A DNA stretch of 64,000 bases from NCBI GenBank assembly GCA_016617855.1, contig JAECUM010001725.1, positions 1 through 64,000 on the forward strand, written 5' to 3'. The notes under the pieces are model-generated. The model did no database searches and was not told the DNA's origin. It was given only the letters and a program-made list of their open reading frames with translations. Below are positions 12,306 through 25,228 of the stretch, in pieces (within the stretch, counting starts at the first letter, position 1; each line of letters starts with the position of its first letter). A program made the position numbers and the translations under genes. Source of the DNA: Megalonaias nervosa. Taxonomy: Eukaryota; Mollusca; Bivalvia; Unionida; Unionidae.

Positions 12306-13074
12306 TCCGTCATTTGTAGTTTGCTAGCAGTTATCATCACTACACCTACTTAACTACTAAAAGGCATGTCCTGGAGTCCAGTTGGTTCTGCATGAAAATG
12401 TTGACCCTCATATATTCAATATAGTCATATTAGTGGCCATCTTGAAAGGAAGGCTTGTTATTGTTAGTGTGAGTTGATTTTCATGAAATTCATTTTGTGG
12501 ATATATCTGAAGAATACATTGACTGATACCAGTTTAGTAACTTGTTTTGTTTTTTTTTTTCTTCTCAAAAACATGAATTATTGATTAAACCAATCTTAAC
12601 TTGTGGGTATTTCTTTACAGCTTGGAGTTGTGATCTTCCAGGAAAGCAGGATTCAGTGTCAAAGGCCATAACAAATATTTTTGTACTGCACTTACCTTGT
12701 GAACATTCTAACTCAAAATAATTTTGTTACCAGATTTTGTTATATTGGAATTTATGAAGAATATCCATGGTGATTTCAACATTTGGCAATTAAAAACAGA
12801 GAGAAGGAATAAAGAAAAAAGACCTATGAATTCCTTCAAATTCGTTTTGGGTGGTAGAGCATCAGTCTATTCTGACTATTTTGAGTTTTTGGTGTAATCA
12901 TTGTTAATTAGTAAAAGTAATGATGAAATGATTTTATCAGTCTGTCATAAAATAATGCTTTCATGATCACAGAAAAATCAGTTGGATATAAATCATTTGT
13001 AGTGTGCAAACATTATATCAGAATGAAATGAAAAACATATTATTTATTTCACTGCTCATTTTTTTTACAGCTTT
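12306..13074. other. intron with a fragment of a degenerate repeat
   Basis: AT-rich. A catcttgaaagg-type fragment near 12,438 resembles the repeats at 15,410-15,640 and 34,540-35,010. A possible acceptor (tttctttacag at 12,610-12,620) precedes a short open stretch, but no conserved exon can be recognised. Confidence 0.4.
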
Positions 13075-14455
13075 AATATTTTTAGCTCACTTGGCTGTTT
13101 GGCCAATTGAGCTTATGGTATGGCCTTGCATCCATTTTGTAGTGCTATTTTAAACTATGTCTGAAATGCAACTTTTTTTAGTGGATGAAATGGATTGAAT
13201 GAATTAACTGAGCTTGATGGAAAGCATCTGGTAGTGAAGACTGTTAACGTTTATACAAATTATACATATCTGGCATATCATATTGCTACCATTACTAACA
13301 GACAGAAAAACCTGTAAACAAATTCTTCTCCAGTAGAAAGCAACATGGCATGAAGACCTTCAAACTCTGTACCAATGATGACAATCAGGAATCAAATATG
13401 GGCTACCATTACTTAAAAGTGAAAAATGTTGAAATGATTTCTTGTTCAGAGTCATTGCATGGAACTGGATCAAACCTGACAAAAGGCATCCTGGCATGAA
13501 GATCTTTCAAATCTGTACAAATGATACCAGTCCTTCACCAAATATGGCTACCGTTACTAAAAATATAAAAACGTTTGAAAGACTATTTTTGTCCGGAGTC
13601 ATTGAATAAAATTTGCCCAAACATGATAGAAATTATCCTGACATGACCTACACAGTGTGAGCCCAATATACAATACACAAAGCTGCCAACTGAATTTGAC
13701 TCAATTTGACAGAAGATACATCTTGCATTGAGTGTTTTCAAGTTGTACAAGTGATGCTGCTCAACCACCAAAGATGTCAGTCATTACTAGAATAATAAAA
13801 TCTTTATATGACTTTGGAAGAAAAAACTTCTCATTGGAATTTGAGCAGCTTTTACAGATGGCATCATGGCATAGAGGTCAATGCTGGCAATCCACCATCC
13901 AGTATGGCTGCCATTAGTATTAAAAATGCACAACTTTAAATGACTTCTTCTCAGAAACTGTTCAGCAGAAATTGACCAAAGTTGACAGCATTCTGGTAAT
14001 AAGGGCTTTCAGAAATTAATACAAATGAAGCCAGTTTGCTGTCAAATATGGCCACCATTAAGAATAATGGAAAATCCCTTAAACAACTCTTTCTCAAAAA
14101 CCAATTGACAGAAATTGACCCAACTTAATAGAAAACATTCTGACTTTAGGAGCTTTTAAGTTTATGCAGATGATACTAAACTGCCAGCAGTAATAAAAAA
14201 TACATAAACCTTACATAACTTCTCCTATAAAACCACTTAACATATGGATCAAATTTGTCCTAGCTTGAATGATTGATTTATAACATGGCTTTCATTACTA
14301 AAAAGTACACAGATATTTACAGAGAAAATTTCTGAACAGAATTTGACCCACTTTGACACAAAGTGTCCTGGCATAGTGGGCCATTCAATATTGCACAATT
14401 GATGCTGATGTGCCATTAAATATGAAGATACAAAAGCATGAGAAACCTTGATGTA
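13075..14455. repeat. degenerate tandem repeat, period roughly 130-230 bp
   Basis: Begins tttagctcacttggc. Loosely repeated blocks then follow, each with a gaccaa/gacagaa start, a cttc-aa-tttgtac-aatgat middle, and a tatggctaccattacta-like end. Such ends occur near 13,400, 13,545, 13,775, 13,905, 14,050, 14,180 and 14,285. Divergence is high, so this is an old array. No coding function is seen. Confidence 0.55.
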
Positions 14456-14835
14456 ATTGTTTTTGTTACATATGCAGTCAACAGAATAATAAGAAATTTC
14501 AACAGAAAGCTTCCTGTTGACCCAGATATCTTGGCCAGCTAATCTGCATATGGCTATTATGCAGATATCAAATAGATGAGCAATCTGAGACCCACCTGGG
14601 CATCTTGTTTACTGCCTTACTCTAGTCATTATTTGTGTATGCAGTTAATTTGTATTGAAACTTTAAGAAGGTATTGTACATTTACAATTTCTTATACATT
14701 CGTTGTTTTGTTTTGTTTTTTACATTCTAAATTCAGAAGATCTTGGGCAAAAGGTGTAAGTACTTAAAGCTGATTATAAATAAAATGAAAATTAAAAAAG
14801 TTTGTGAATATGGACAAATTCCCTTTTTTCCTAAG

Positions 14836-14913
14836 GAAGTAATAAAGGAGGATGGAAAGTCAAACGATCAGTCCGATACAGCTGACAGTAGTTCACAGAT
14901 TCCAAACTTTCAG
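14836..14913 (+). CDS. MTF1: MTF1 exon downstream of zinc finger 6
   Basis: A 26-codon exon in phase 0 at both ends, matching the phase left by the finger 6 exon at 10,629 and the phase needed at 27,797. It follows a pyrimidine-rich acceptor (cccttttttcctaag) and ends in cag before GTATAT. The translation begins EVIKEDGKSNDQSDTADSSS and is acidic and serine-rich, as expected for the region between the fingers and the activation domain. It is called from splice signals, phase and composition, without a diagnostic motif, so boundaries are less certain than for the finger exons. Confidence 0.62.
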
Positions 14914-15640
14914 GTATATTATTTCTTCCATGTTTTAGTAAATAGTCTTCCAAATTTGTGCTTAATTGTTCGTTTATCAATTAATTTGTTTCTTGTTGTG
15001 CCCCTCTGCAATAGCCGAAGAAGGCATACTGTTTTACTTCAGGCTGTCCATTTATGAAAGCTTATCTTCAGCACTTATAAAAAAGTCTATAATTTTATGA
15101 TTGTCTCAGGGTCTATACTATGGATACGTTACATCAGTCCTTCACACCTGGCATTATTTTTCTAAATTGTGTTGTGGTCTGTCAGTACATCAGACCCTTA
15201 GAACTAAATATGAGGAGACTAGGCCCATATTTGTAAAAAAAATTAATCTTGTAACAACTAACTTCTGTTACATCCTTTAAGACTTGTTTGGGTACCTGTT
15301 CAAATAAAACCTCGCATTTTGACTTGACCGGAAATGACCAACACATATTTTTCAATAGCACAGGTTTGTTATCATTACATGTCTTAAACTACTAGGAGGA
15401 ATTGCTGTGAAAATTTACACACACATTCGTCTCGAGGTGTTGGTCCCAATGAAAAGGTGCTGCTCAGACATTTGAAATGGCCACCACAGCAGCCATCTTG
15501 AAAATCTTGCTATTACTAACCCTTCTGAATGGTTGGCCATATCAGTATGGGGTTTTTGTCCAGAGACATTTTATGATATCTAGTTGGTCCTTAGTGAAAA
15601 TCATGCTGACATCCAAATATACTATCACTGAAGCAGTCTT
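14914..15640. other. intron with degenerate catcttgaaaat repeats
   Basis: From about 15,410 to 15,640 there are blocks around gccatcttgaaaatcttg and tatggggtttttgtc. These recur at about 19,735-19,880 and 34,540-35,010 and look like an old dispersed or tandem repeat with a period near 150 bp. No gene. Confidence 0.45.
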
Positions 15641-18600
15641 GAAAATCTTGTTATAGTGTCTCCTCCAGAACAGATTTATGGGGATCTTAGTGACAGATCC
15701 GTCCATCCAACATACAGTCAGCAACATGCTTTTTCTGTGATGGATATTTCAGTGAGAAATTTGTCTCCCACCCAGGCCTTTGGAACAGCTGGTACCAGTG
15801 ATAGCTGGACCATCTTCTATACCACCAGCTTCCAGGCTGACCATTTGCTGGGCAAACCAGCCAGCATTGCTGACAATACTGGACTTCCATATGTTCAGTG
15901 TTTGTCCACAAGGGAGAGCTACTGAAGTTTTTTTTACTGAGGATGGAATTGAGTCTTCGTACCACTGGTATGTCTTCTCTAGCACTGCAAGTAACCCAGT
16001 TAGGCCTCGACGCAGAGTGCATACAATGGAACTCCTTCAAATCACCATGGAATGTACTGCAGTTAGCTTTCAAGCTGCCGTCAAGGAAATTTCTTTTTTC
16101 AGGTGTTGGCTACATCAGAATGCCCCCACCCTTACCACTGCTCTAAAGAGTCAGTAAATCTCGTTGAAGAGGAAGAAATGGACATATGGTGACAGATGCC
16201 TTCAGAACTGATCTCCAGGCACATGACAAGAATGTAGTAGTGGTTCATAGCTGGCATGTCTATTTTTAGGGTGGACAAATCTGCTTCATGCCCATCAGAG
16301 TTGTGTAGTGATGTTGTTGCAGATACTCGGCAACAGCCACCCTTGGGAGGCAACAGCCAGGATTGCTATGGTCATTGACCAGGGCCGCTCACCATACCAT
16401 GGCCAACTCTTTGACAGCTTCAGCCAGTCTACTCCTGATACAGTGTGGTGCATGTGTGTGATACACGTTGCTCCTACCATATCATACCCTCCCATTCCAG
16501 ATGACCCTGTTTGGGTCCCCGTTGCTTTGGAGGAAGAACAGAGGAAGTGCACAGGCAGGCAGCTCAGGAACTACCCCTCACTTTGCCACTCAACCCACAC
16601 AGGTGTTTGGAACTGCTCAGTCCTCGTCAGTGTGAAGGGATGTTCATTGGCTGGGGATCACCCTTGTCACACATGGACCAACATCAATCAATCATATAGT
16701 GGCATTATGAAACCAATTTTTGAGCTCATTGGACCTCCATATTTTCTCAGAAAGTGATCCAGGTCATTCCCAGAGACTTTGTTTTTAGTTCATCAACAGT
16801 CCCCTCTCCCCTCTTCATAAATACACCATCAGATCAGGAGATGGATGCCTTTCTACAACAGGGGCTATGGTCTCTCATCAAAATAAACTTGTGCAATGGT
16901 CACAATCCCCAGCATTTTACTCAGGGCTGTTTCCTTCTCAGAATGCAAATGGCAGGTTGAGGCCCGCCATCAACTGGAGTTGCCTCATCCAGTTCAAGAT
17001 GGAGATGGCGAGGTCAATCTGTCTCTCGTCAGACGGGGAGAGAATGCCATCAGTCTCGATCTGACATGTATACTTTGATGTCCCTATCAATCCCATCTTG
17101 CAAGTTTCTCCATTTTGCTTACTGCCACACCATTATCAATTCATGATTCTTTCCTTTGGCCTTAAATCAGCAGCTGGGCTTTCACTCTGACTATGGATTG
17201 TGTTGTCTCCCTGATCTGGCCAGTGTCATCTACATTGACGGCAGTGTACCTGGGCAGCATCCTACAGAAACACAAGGTAAGTTATATCCTACTGCAAAGC
17301 AGGAATGATCTTCCTTCTCTTTTACATCATCTAGGCCTTTTAACGAACTGGGAAAGTCAGATCTCCGTCCATTCAAGAACTTCGTCCATCTGACAGATGC
17401 ATACTTTGATGTTTCTGTCTACCTGGTTTCTCACAAGGTGACTCCATCCACCTGAATCTGGCATGGTCCTTGTGTTCGTATTACCAGAATCATTAAAATC
17501 ATCGAGTAAGTTTCTAACAGGACTTGGATTTCAGCAGGTGAGGTCTTGCAACTCCTCGCTTTATTATAAGGCAGTTGACTTAATCCTGCTTGGCTGTCTC
17601 TTTCTGTGGGCCTTGCCAGCAAATTGGCACCCCGTTTTATGTCCTGTTAATCAACCAGTCATGATCACATCTGAGATTTAATCATTCCCGCGTTAGTGGT
17701 GCAGTACAGGTCGATTGACTATTGGAATTCTGCGGAAGAAGCTCCAGGCGGAAATAATGGTAGGTACTGCCACCAGTGGTGCATGGTTGGGGTGCCCACC
17801 TGTTGCTCTCCTTCACTACTGTCGGTGACACCTGAGAGCCAGGGAAACGGCCTCTACACATCAACATCCTGGAAATGAAGGCTGTCACCAATACCTTTCA
17901 TTTCTGAAAAGATTGCTTCTGAGGCAGTAATGGTCCTCATTCAGTAAGACAACTCTCTGGTGATTACGTATCTCCTCAAACAGGGAGGCACCAAGTCACT
18001 CGACCTGTGTGTAGTGATTTGACATTTCAATGTGTGTATACAATATCCATTTCGATGTGTGTACAACAATATCCATATCAATATACAAATCAGACACGTT
18101 CATGGCAGCATCAGCTACTTGGCCAAGAATCAATCCAGAGGTGGTTTCATCCTTCACATGGAATGATCCCTGCATCAAACAGTCTTCACTCGGATTTGCG
18201 TACTTCAAGGGCATCCAATTATTGACCTCTTGTCGATGAGGTGGAATCAAAAGCTACCCACCTTTGTCTCTCTCCAGTTCCAGGCCGAAAAGCTTGAGCC
18301 ATGGATGCACTGACAATCATTTGGGAGGGGTTGTGGGCCTTCGGGCATTTGCCTCCCCTCCCATGGTGCTGATGCTAAAAAAACCCCAGAAGTTACAGGG
18401 TCAGAATGGCAAGATGATTCTGAAAGTCCCCCTCGGAAGGGACAAGCCCTGGGTCACCGATCTACTTTTTCTAGCGATAGTACACACAGGAAGATTCTGG
18501 CCAACCTGAATCTTCTCCAGCACCCACTGTCATGGGGGTTCCTTCCAACTTCTAGCCTACACATCGCTAAAGTCGCTATCATACAGATCTTGTTTGCTGA

Positions 18601-19640
18601 TAGCTTTAGCTTTTACATGCAGGGTACGAGAGCTGCATACCCCTTTATGTCAACCTAAATTCCCTTCAGATTGGAGGGTTCAGTGGTTCTCATGACACCA
18701 TCGGGCTTTGTAGTCCAATAATAGGTTACTGTCTGTGAATAGTCAAACAGTCGTCACTTGCTTGCTCTCTTTCATAGCCTGGTCGAGAGCAGCAGCCATG
18801 CATGATCCTGTTCACACTCTCAAGCACTAACTTGAAGTGCACAGACACAAGTCGTGGCACACTAAATGCTTCTTCCTAATGGTGTGAGCCAGAACACTGG
18901 ATATCACCCTTCAAGCCCTTTCTTGGGGGCTGAAGTTGGTCTTACACTTGGTATACTCTGACGTCCCACCAGATCAGAGTTGCTGCATGTAGCTACTGCT
19001 CTGAAGTTTCAAGCAATCCCTGTGAGCCAGAACACAGGATATTACTCTTCAAACCCTTTTCTTTGTGGCTGAAGTGGGTCATATGCTTGGTGTACTCTGA
19101 AGTCTGACCAGATCAGAGTAACCTCACCTAGGTTACAGCTCAGAAGTTTCGAGCAATCTCTGCGAGCCTCAAGTATCTAACGCAACCTTTTTACCCAAGA
19201 TATTATGATAGAAGCTGTTGGCTGGCAGTGGCAGCAGCACAGATGGCTGCCAGACCGAACTGGATCAATCAACACAGATTGTTAGCTTTGCTGGATTCAG
19301 TGGTGGAAATTTTGTAGGTAAGGGGATTTCAGTATTCATCTTCTTAACCGTATGTTAGGGTCACAGGTCAATTGATACCAGGCAGTGTTGCTTATGTAGT
19401 TAGGAGAAAGGGTAATCATTCACATGGGGAATTCAGCCATTCTTCCCTTGAAAGATTCTTGAGGTAGGGGCCAGATGCTCAGCATCCCCTCCTCCTATTA
19501 CTTATTCTCCTAATGTAATGTGATTGGGGAATGTATCAAAGGAGAAGCAAATATTTAAGTAAATTATGTTTCTCCAAGAATGCTTACCTAATCACATTAC
19601 TTAAACACCCTCCCAATCAACCGGCCATGTGAGCATCATT
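15641..19640 (+). mobile_element. degenerate DIRS-like retrotransposon, copy 1
   Basis: A broken plus-strand element. The left half (16,308-16,757 and neighbouring frames) is gag-like and is shared with copy 2 (MARIAQAISRA-type segment there, TARIAMVIDQGR here). Around 17,030-17,270 reverse transcriptase pieces are readable in broken frames, with an AVYLGSILQKHK segment where copy 2 has AAYLDDILQKH. About 18,260-18,470 corresponds to the segment after RNase H. The right end (19,300-19,600) has an inverted repeat built from taatgtgattgg and cctaatcacatta; terminal repeats in inverted arrangement fit DIRS elements. I could not recognise a tyrosine recombinase. Frameshifts and stops are pervasive and the element is dead. 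Confidence 0.7.
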
Positions 19641-20228
19641 GTTAGTATCTCACTCGGCTAAAAACTGGCGACACCTGGTGGTATCAGGGGGAGGAATGGG
19701 CAAGAGTTATTTTCCTTTGTCTATTGTGCTATAGGTAGGTTTATGGCCATCTTGAAAATTTTTTTACCACTGTTCCACCTCTCTTCTAATGATGTTCATT
19801 TTTATGGTAAAGAAAATGATACCAGTTTTACATCCATTGTGACCAATTTGAAAACCTTTTAAAGGATATCATAGATGGTTCCAACACTCAGCAGTTAAAA
19901 AGATGAAATGGTCTTATTTGAATTACCTTTAAGAAATTTATGGTTTAATTTAAATTTTAATTTTAATTCATGGCCTGAGAGTAGACTATTCAATGACCAG
20001 ATTTTGCCTACAGGTAAAACATTCCTTAGCTTACATTCCAACTTGAATTTTTGAGGGGGTCAGTTTTAAATAAACTTTATTGTTACATGGATCATTTTTA
20101 TGCTATTGACAATTTTTTACACAGTTTGAAAATATGGTTTTTCTAAAACTGGATGGTCCAACTATTTGGGTTAATTATGGTACCTCCTTTAATATTTTTA
20201 TATTATGTTTCACAAGTATATTGCCATC
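19641..20228. other. intron, repeat fragment only
   Basis: Contains one unit of the catcttgaaaat-type degenerate repeat (about 19,735-19,880). Otherwise AT-rich with no gene. Confidence 0.45.
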
Positions 20229-20700
20229 ACACTAAATTTCAGGTTTGGAGTTGGCTTTGTGGGATTTAGCACCATTTTTCAGCATATGATAGACTGTACA
20301 TGTCAGCTTTGTATATTTGGTGGAGGAAGAGCTCTGGGGTCCTGAACGGCAGAGTGATCTTAAGCACTCATCTTTACTGATCACTGCCATCACACCACTA
20401 ACCATGTGGATTTGAGTTTTGAGTTTATGTTGGTATATGAGAAAACATGCCACTATTTTCCTGTGGATCAGTGGATCTTCTTGGGTTTTTCCCTAGATTC
20501 TTCCTCCACCAGTTATACTGGTAGCCATGTATAGCCTATCATGTGCTGAAAAATGGCATTAAGCACACAACAACAACTACAACTGGGAAGACTCTGGAAA
20601 GAACCACTGACCCACCAGAAGCTACTGGCAAGCTTTCTCACATACCCACATTGGTTGAATTGAGAATTGAATTCACATGGACAGAGGTAAGATGTGTAAG
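20229..20700. mobile_element. nested family 2 SINE fragments in opposite orientations
   Basis: Three pieces of the 33,974-type SINE abut. A minus-strand fragment lies at about 20,235-20,330 (gcaccatttttcagca). A plus-strand copy with a decayed tRNA-like head lies at about 20,335-20,575 (ending ttcttcctccaccagtta and aatggcattaagcacacaac). A minus-strand 3' piece lies at about 20,575-20,690 (ggaaagaaccactgaccc, aagctttctcacataccc). The (caa)n tail of the middle copy adjoins the start of the last piece. Confidence 0.6.
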
Positions 20701-21439
20701 GAGACATACTGCAGTTTCATATTTTGCATGGGATTAGATTTTTATAGAAAAAGCATTTCCCCAGTTTTCCGCACTGGTTATACTGGCTATTTTAAAAAGA
20801 CCTTGTATATCTTAGGTATTATTCAAAGAACTTTTGATTCCCTTTATTTAGGTGATGTGTGTATTATGGGTTTTAGAATATACAGCTTGGCCTTAGTTCA
20901 TATGTGGACCTTTTAAAAAACTGCTAGCTGTGCTTGGTAATTTTCACATCTTGGACTTCAAAGGTAAATTGTAAAAAAAAGAAAGAGCTGATAACTTTTT
21001 TTACATTTTATATATTTAGTAAGTCATTCGTTACACTTTCTGGTAGCTGGTATTGTCTTGTCTAGCAAAATTTGTTTCCCTGTTTTAATAACTGCTAAAG
21101 ATAGTGTACTTTAAACTAATTCAGGCTGATTTTTTTAGCAGAAGAGAGCAGTCATTTTAGTTAGCTGTGTACTTAGAACATGTACAGTTTCCACAAGTTC
21201 AATATCCAAAGAAACTTAAACTACAGTACATGAAAGTAACAGAGAGGTATACCAACATTCTCTCCATTGTGCATGTTGTAAATGTAAACAACTTCGCGTT
21301 ACACCTGTCACTCTCTCAGAAGTTCATATCTGTAAAGGTGAGTGCTTTAGACCATTTTTCCATGCTTCCTTTTAACTTCAGAAAAATCTGTATAAATTTC
21401 AGGAATACATATCAGGTTTATTTAAGTCTCTGAACTTGC
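20701..21439. other. intron, no feature
   Basis: AT-rich intron. Open frames 20,677-20,916 and 21,167-21,433 have no recognisable domain. Confidence 0.45.
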
Positions 21440-22030
21440 AACTTCTCAGTCTGAAACTTTGATCAGTGATAATGAAGATGTGAGTAATGTTGCCCTAATC
21501 TGGAGGGACCTACTTGAAATCAAAACTGGTATTAATGTATTAGTGACCAGAGGAGAATTAGGTGTCTTAGTATCTGAAATTGTGTCCAGATGTTTGAGAA
21601 ACTTAAAGTTGAATTAATGATGGAAATGGACAGGCAAATTGAAACCAAAGCAAAAGAGTTGGAACATAAAATTCAGTGAACTTTGAAAACAACCGAGTAA
21701 GAGAAGAATGGGAGTACTCAAGGAAAGGAAGCGAAAATCTGAAGGAAAAACTAAAATTAGTAAATATTGATTGAAGGAAGCTTTGAAAATTGCAAACCAA
21801 AATGAACAATACTCTAGAAAAACCATCCAAATTTTGACATGTCAGAGCAAAGTTCAGAGAGATGGTGAAGAATGTTACATGTTACAACAGATGAGATTGA
21901 TGTTCTTGCAATACACTGGATCCCCTGTCAAGAAGTGTTTGCTCCAAAACCATTATTTGTGAAATTTCAGAATGCAGAGGCCAAAGTGAACATTGTCAAG
22001 AAGAAAATGGATTTTAAAAACAGATACTAT
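21440..22030 (+). pseudogene. LINE ORF1-like remnant
   Basis: Broken plus-strand coding remnant. Across three frames it shows a charged coiled-coil-like stretch (21,600-21,780). An NEQYSRK segment at about 21,800 is typical of the start of the RNA-binding domain of some LINE ORF1 proteins, where NxxYSRRNN-like motifs occur. A PLFVKFQNAEAKVNIVKKK segment follows near 21,945-22,005. I infer an ORF1-type nucleic-acid-binding protein of a non-LTR retrotransposon. Frameshifts near 21,600-21,680 and 21,870 break it. It runs straight into the 49-bp satellite. An unrelated coiled-coil protein is the main alternative. Confidence 0.45.
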
Positions 22031-23598
22031 TTGGCATTTTTGTCAACAATCAACCCTACCCCACTTGATCAGTAGATATTATTTGGCATTGTTAACAATA
22101 AACCCTACACCACATTGTTAACAATCAACCCTACACCACTTGATCCCCAGATACTACTTGGCATTGTTAACAATCAACCCTACCCCACTTGATCACCAGA
22201 TATTATTTGGCATTGTTAACAATAAACCCTACACCACATTGTTAACAATCAACCCTACACCACTTGATCCCCAGATACTACTTGGCATTGTTAACAATCA
22301 ACCCTACCCCACTTGATCACCAGATATTATTTGGCATTGTTAACAATAAACCCTACACCACATTGTTAACAATCAACCCTACACCACTTGATCACCAGAT
22401 ACTATTTGGCATTGTTAACAATCAACCCTACACCACTTGATCCCCAGATACTATTTGGCATTGTTAACAATCAGCCCTACACCACTTGATCACCTCATAC
22501 TATTTGGCATTGTTAACAATCAACCCTACACCATTTGATCACCTGATACTATTTGGCATTGTTAACAATCAACCCTACACCACTTGATCACCAGATACTA
22601 TTTGGCATTGTTAACAATAAACCCTACACCATTTGATCACCAGATATTATTTGGCATTGTTAACAATCAACCCTACACCTCTTGATCACCAGATCCTGTT
22701 TGGCATTGTTAACTATCAACACTACACCACTTGATCACCAGATACTATTTGGCATTGTTAACAATCAACCCTACACCACTTGATCACCAGATACTGTTTG
22801 GCATTGTTAACAATCAACCCTACACCTCTTGATCACCAGATATTATTTGGCATTGTTAACAATAAACCCTACACCACTTGATCACCAGATAATATTTGGC
22901 ATTGTTAACAATCAACCCTACACCTCTTGATCACCAGATCCTGTTTGGCATTGTTAACTATCAACACTACACCACTTGATCACCAGATACTATTTGGCAT
23001 TGTTAACAATCAACCCTACACCACTTGATCACCAGATACTGTTTGGCATTGTTAACAATCAACCCTACACCACTTGATCACCAGACACTATTTGGCATTG
23101 TGAGAACTATCAACCCTACTCCTCTTGAGCACCAGATACTATTTGACATTGTTAACAATCAACCCTACACCACTTGATCACCAGACACTATTTGGCATTG
23201 TGAGATCTATCAACCCTACACCACTTGATCACCAGATATTATTTGGCATTGTTAACAGTAAACCCTACACCACTTGATCACCAGATAATATATGGCATTG
23301 TTAACAATCAACCCTACACCTCTTGATCACCAGATACTATTTGGCATTGTGAGAACTATCAACCCTACACCACTTGATCACCAGATATTATTTGGCATTG
23401 TGAACAATAAACCCTACACCACATTGTTAACAATCAACCCTACACCACTTGATCACCAGATACTATTTGGCATTGTTAACAATAAGCCCTACACCACATC
23501 ATTAACAATCAACCCTACACCACTTGATCACCAGATATTATTTGGCATTGTTAACAATAAACCCTACACCACTTGATCACCAGATACTATTTGGCCCC
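22031..23598. repeat. 49-bp satellite array
   Basis: About 30 head-to-tail units of 49 bp containing ttgatcaccagatac, tatttggcattgttaacaat and caaccctacaccac. Some units carry an extra 25-bp piece (ttgttaacaataaaccctac + accaca), giving 74-bp compound units near 22,100, 22,230, 22,350 and 23,410. The palindrome ttgttaacaa recurs in nearly every unit. The open frame 23,292-23,576 is only a read-through of the array. The first unit overlaps the end of the ORF1-like frame. Confidence 0.95.
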
Positions 23599-24348
23599 TG
23601 TGTGTAGAACACAGAGGATATCTATGTTTTTGGAGTAGGTATAAGGAAATATTTCATTTGTGAAGTGGAAACATTTGTATTGTCACAAGTGGCAATTTTA
23701 GTTTTATTATATATTTTTAAAGGCAAAAACCTTTGATTTGCATGGATTTGTTTCTCAGTTCTTTGTCAGTGCAATTAATGGCTGTATTACTGCATCAATA
23801 AAAAGAAGTTCCGATATTTTACAAAAAATCTTTGGACGTTGACATTTTATAAATTTAGAGGGTACACATAATGCTTCAAGTTGTGTATTTTGTCAAATTA
23901 ATAGATGTTTTCATGAAAAAATGAAGAGAGTTTTAGTTAACGCATTTCTTTCATGGATTGATGGGATGAACTTTGGTGGAGTGGTGGAGATACTGTAGAA
24001 ACATGATAGAATGCTCCAACAGACTTAAGAACACAAAATTAAACAGCAGGTTTTAATGATTGTGAGTTTACTTGTAAGGAATTTGGTTCCTATTTTTGTT
24101 TATTTCTGTGTTCAGATGTGAATTTTTGTGTGTTGGCAAGCTTGCAGTCTATTTCAGCAACAGACACTTGCACCCAAATTTTGGTTGTTACTTAATTTTG
24201 GTTGCAGTTGACACTAATCAATGCCTGAGTTCTCAGTTATTTTCAGACATGATTATGATTGCAATGATAGTAAAACTGCTACTCAAACGTATTTATTACA
24301 ATATGTAATCAAAAATGTTTATTAAAAATGTGTATGTTTTGTCATTAA
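23599..24348. other. intron, no feature
   Basis: AT-rich. No gene or repeat recognised. Confidence 0.5.
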
Positions 24349-24349
24349 G

Positions 24350-24351
24350 TG

Positions 24352-24395
<44 letters not shown>
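24350..24395. repeat. (TA)n microsatellite
   Basis: Uninterrupted TA dinucleotide tract of about 22 repeats. The ORFs running through it on both strands are artefacts of the repeat. Confidence 0.95.
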
Positions 24396-24398
<3 letters not shown>

Positions 24399-25228
24399 AC
24401 TGTACAGGTGACAGAATATCAAATAGCAACAGGTCAAGTAAGTTATGTCACTGACAATTTTGTATGTTTCATGTGTAAAACTATTATTAAAAAGCCAGTA
24501 CTTGAAGCCTGCTTTTTGTTTGGTGTTCACTTTTTGACATTGTTGACTGTGCCTGCTCATTGATTACATTAATTTATACTAGAGGGTCAGAAGTCATGAC
24601 ACATTTTAATATCTGTTCATCTTGGTTGTGAAGGAGGGAGAGTAAGTGTGGGAGAGAGAGAGAGAGAGAGAGAGAGCAAGAAATGAAGAAGAAAAAAATG
24701 AAATAGGTCTCAATAAGGAAATACAGATCTGAATAAGATGCAGAAGGATAAATTTACTTCCTAAATTGAAAAAGAAAGCAGTTCCAAAAGTAATATCACC
24801 ACTGTGGCAATATAATTTTTCTCCTACTGATATATTTCTGTATATCATAATGAAAAATATAATAAAACCACATAAAAATTCATTTTGTGCCTCCTTCAAG
24901 TGTGGATCACTTTATTAATAGAAGTAATAACCCATCTGTTGAAAATCTTGAAGCTTACTTGAATTGGGATAAACATGCCTTCATATTATTACTTCAGTGA
25001 TTGGGTGATTCAAGTACATGCAGACATATCTAATCAACTAAACACTTTCTGTTAGGATGTCAGAAATATACAGCTCGAAGATATGTTGTTTTAAAATTAT
25101 TGTATCAGTCACAATGAAATTAATACACATATTTTTGGCATTGCAAATTCATTTCAGACTCTTATATGGGTCACAAACTCACCTACCTTATTATGTATTT
25201 CTTTGCCATTATTTTGTGTATATATATA
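24396..25228. other. intron with a short (GA)n tract
   Basis: Holds a (GA)n microsatellite at about 24,652-24,676. The rest is AT-rich without a recognisable gene. Confidence 0.55.

Noticed and set aside
12600..12660. Extra MTF1 exon after the acceptor tttctttacag
   Set aside because: The following open stretch is short, has no conserved motif and is not needed for phase continuity between 10,629 and 14,836.
15687..16353. Several overlapping 70-130 codon frames on both strands
   Set aside because: They lie in the gag-like part of a dead DIRS-like element; minus-strand frames are shadows.
23292..23576. 94-codon frame of repeated INPTPLDHQILFGIV
   Set aside because: Translation of the 49-bp satellite in one stretch; no start context or homologue recognised.
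24315..24563. Frames on both strands through (TA)n with IYIYIY runs
   Set aside because: Artefact of the TA microsatellite.
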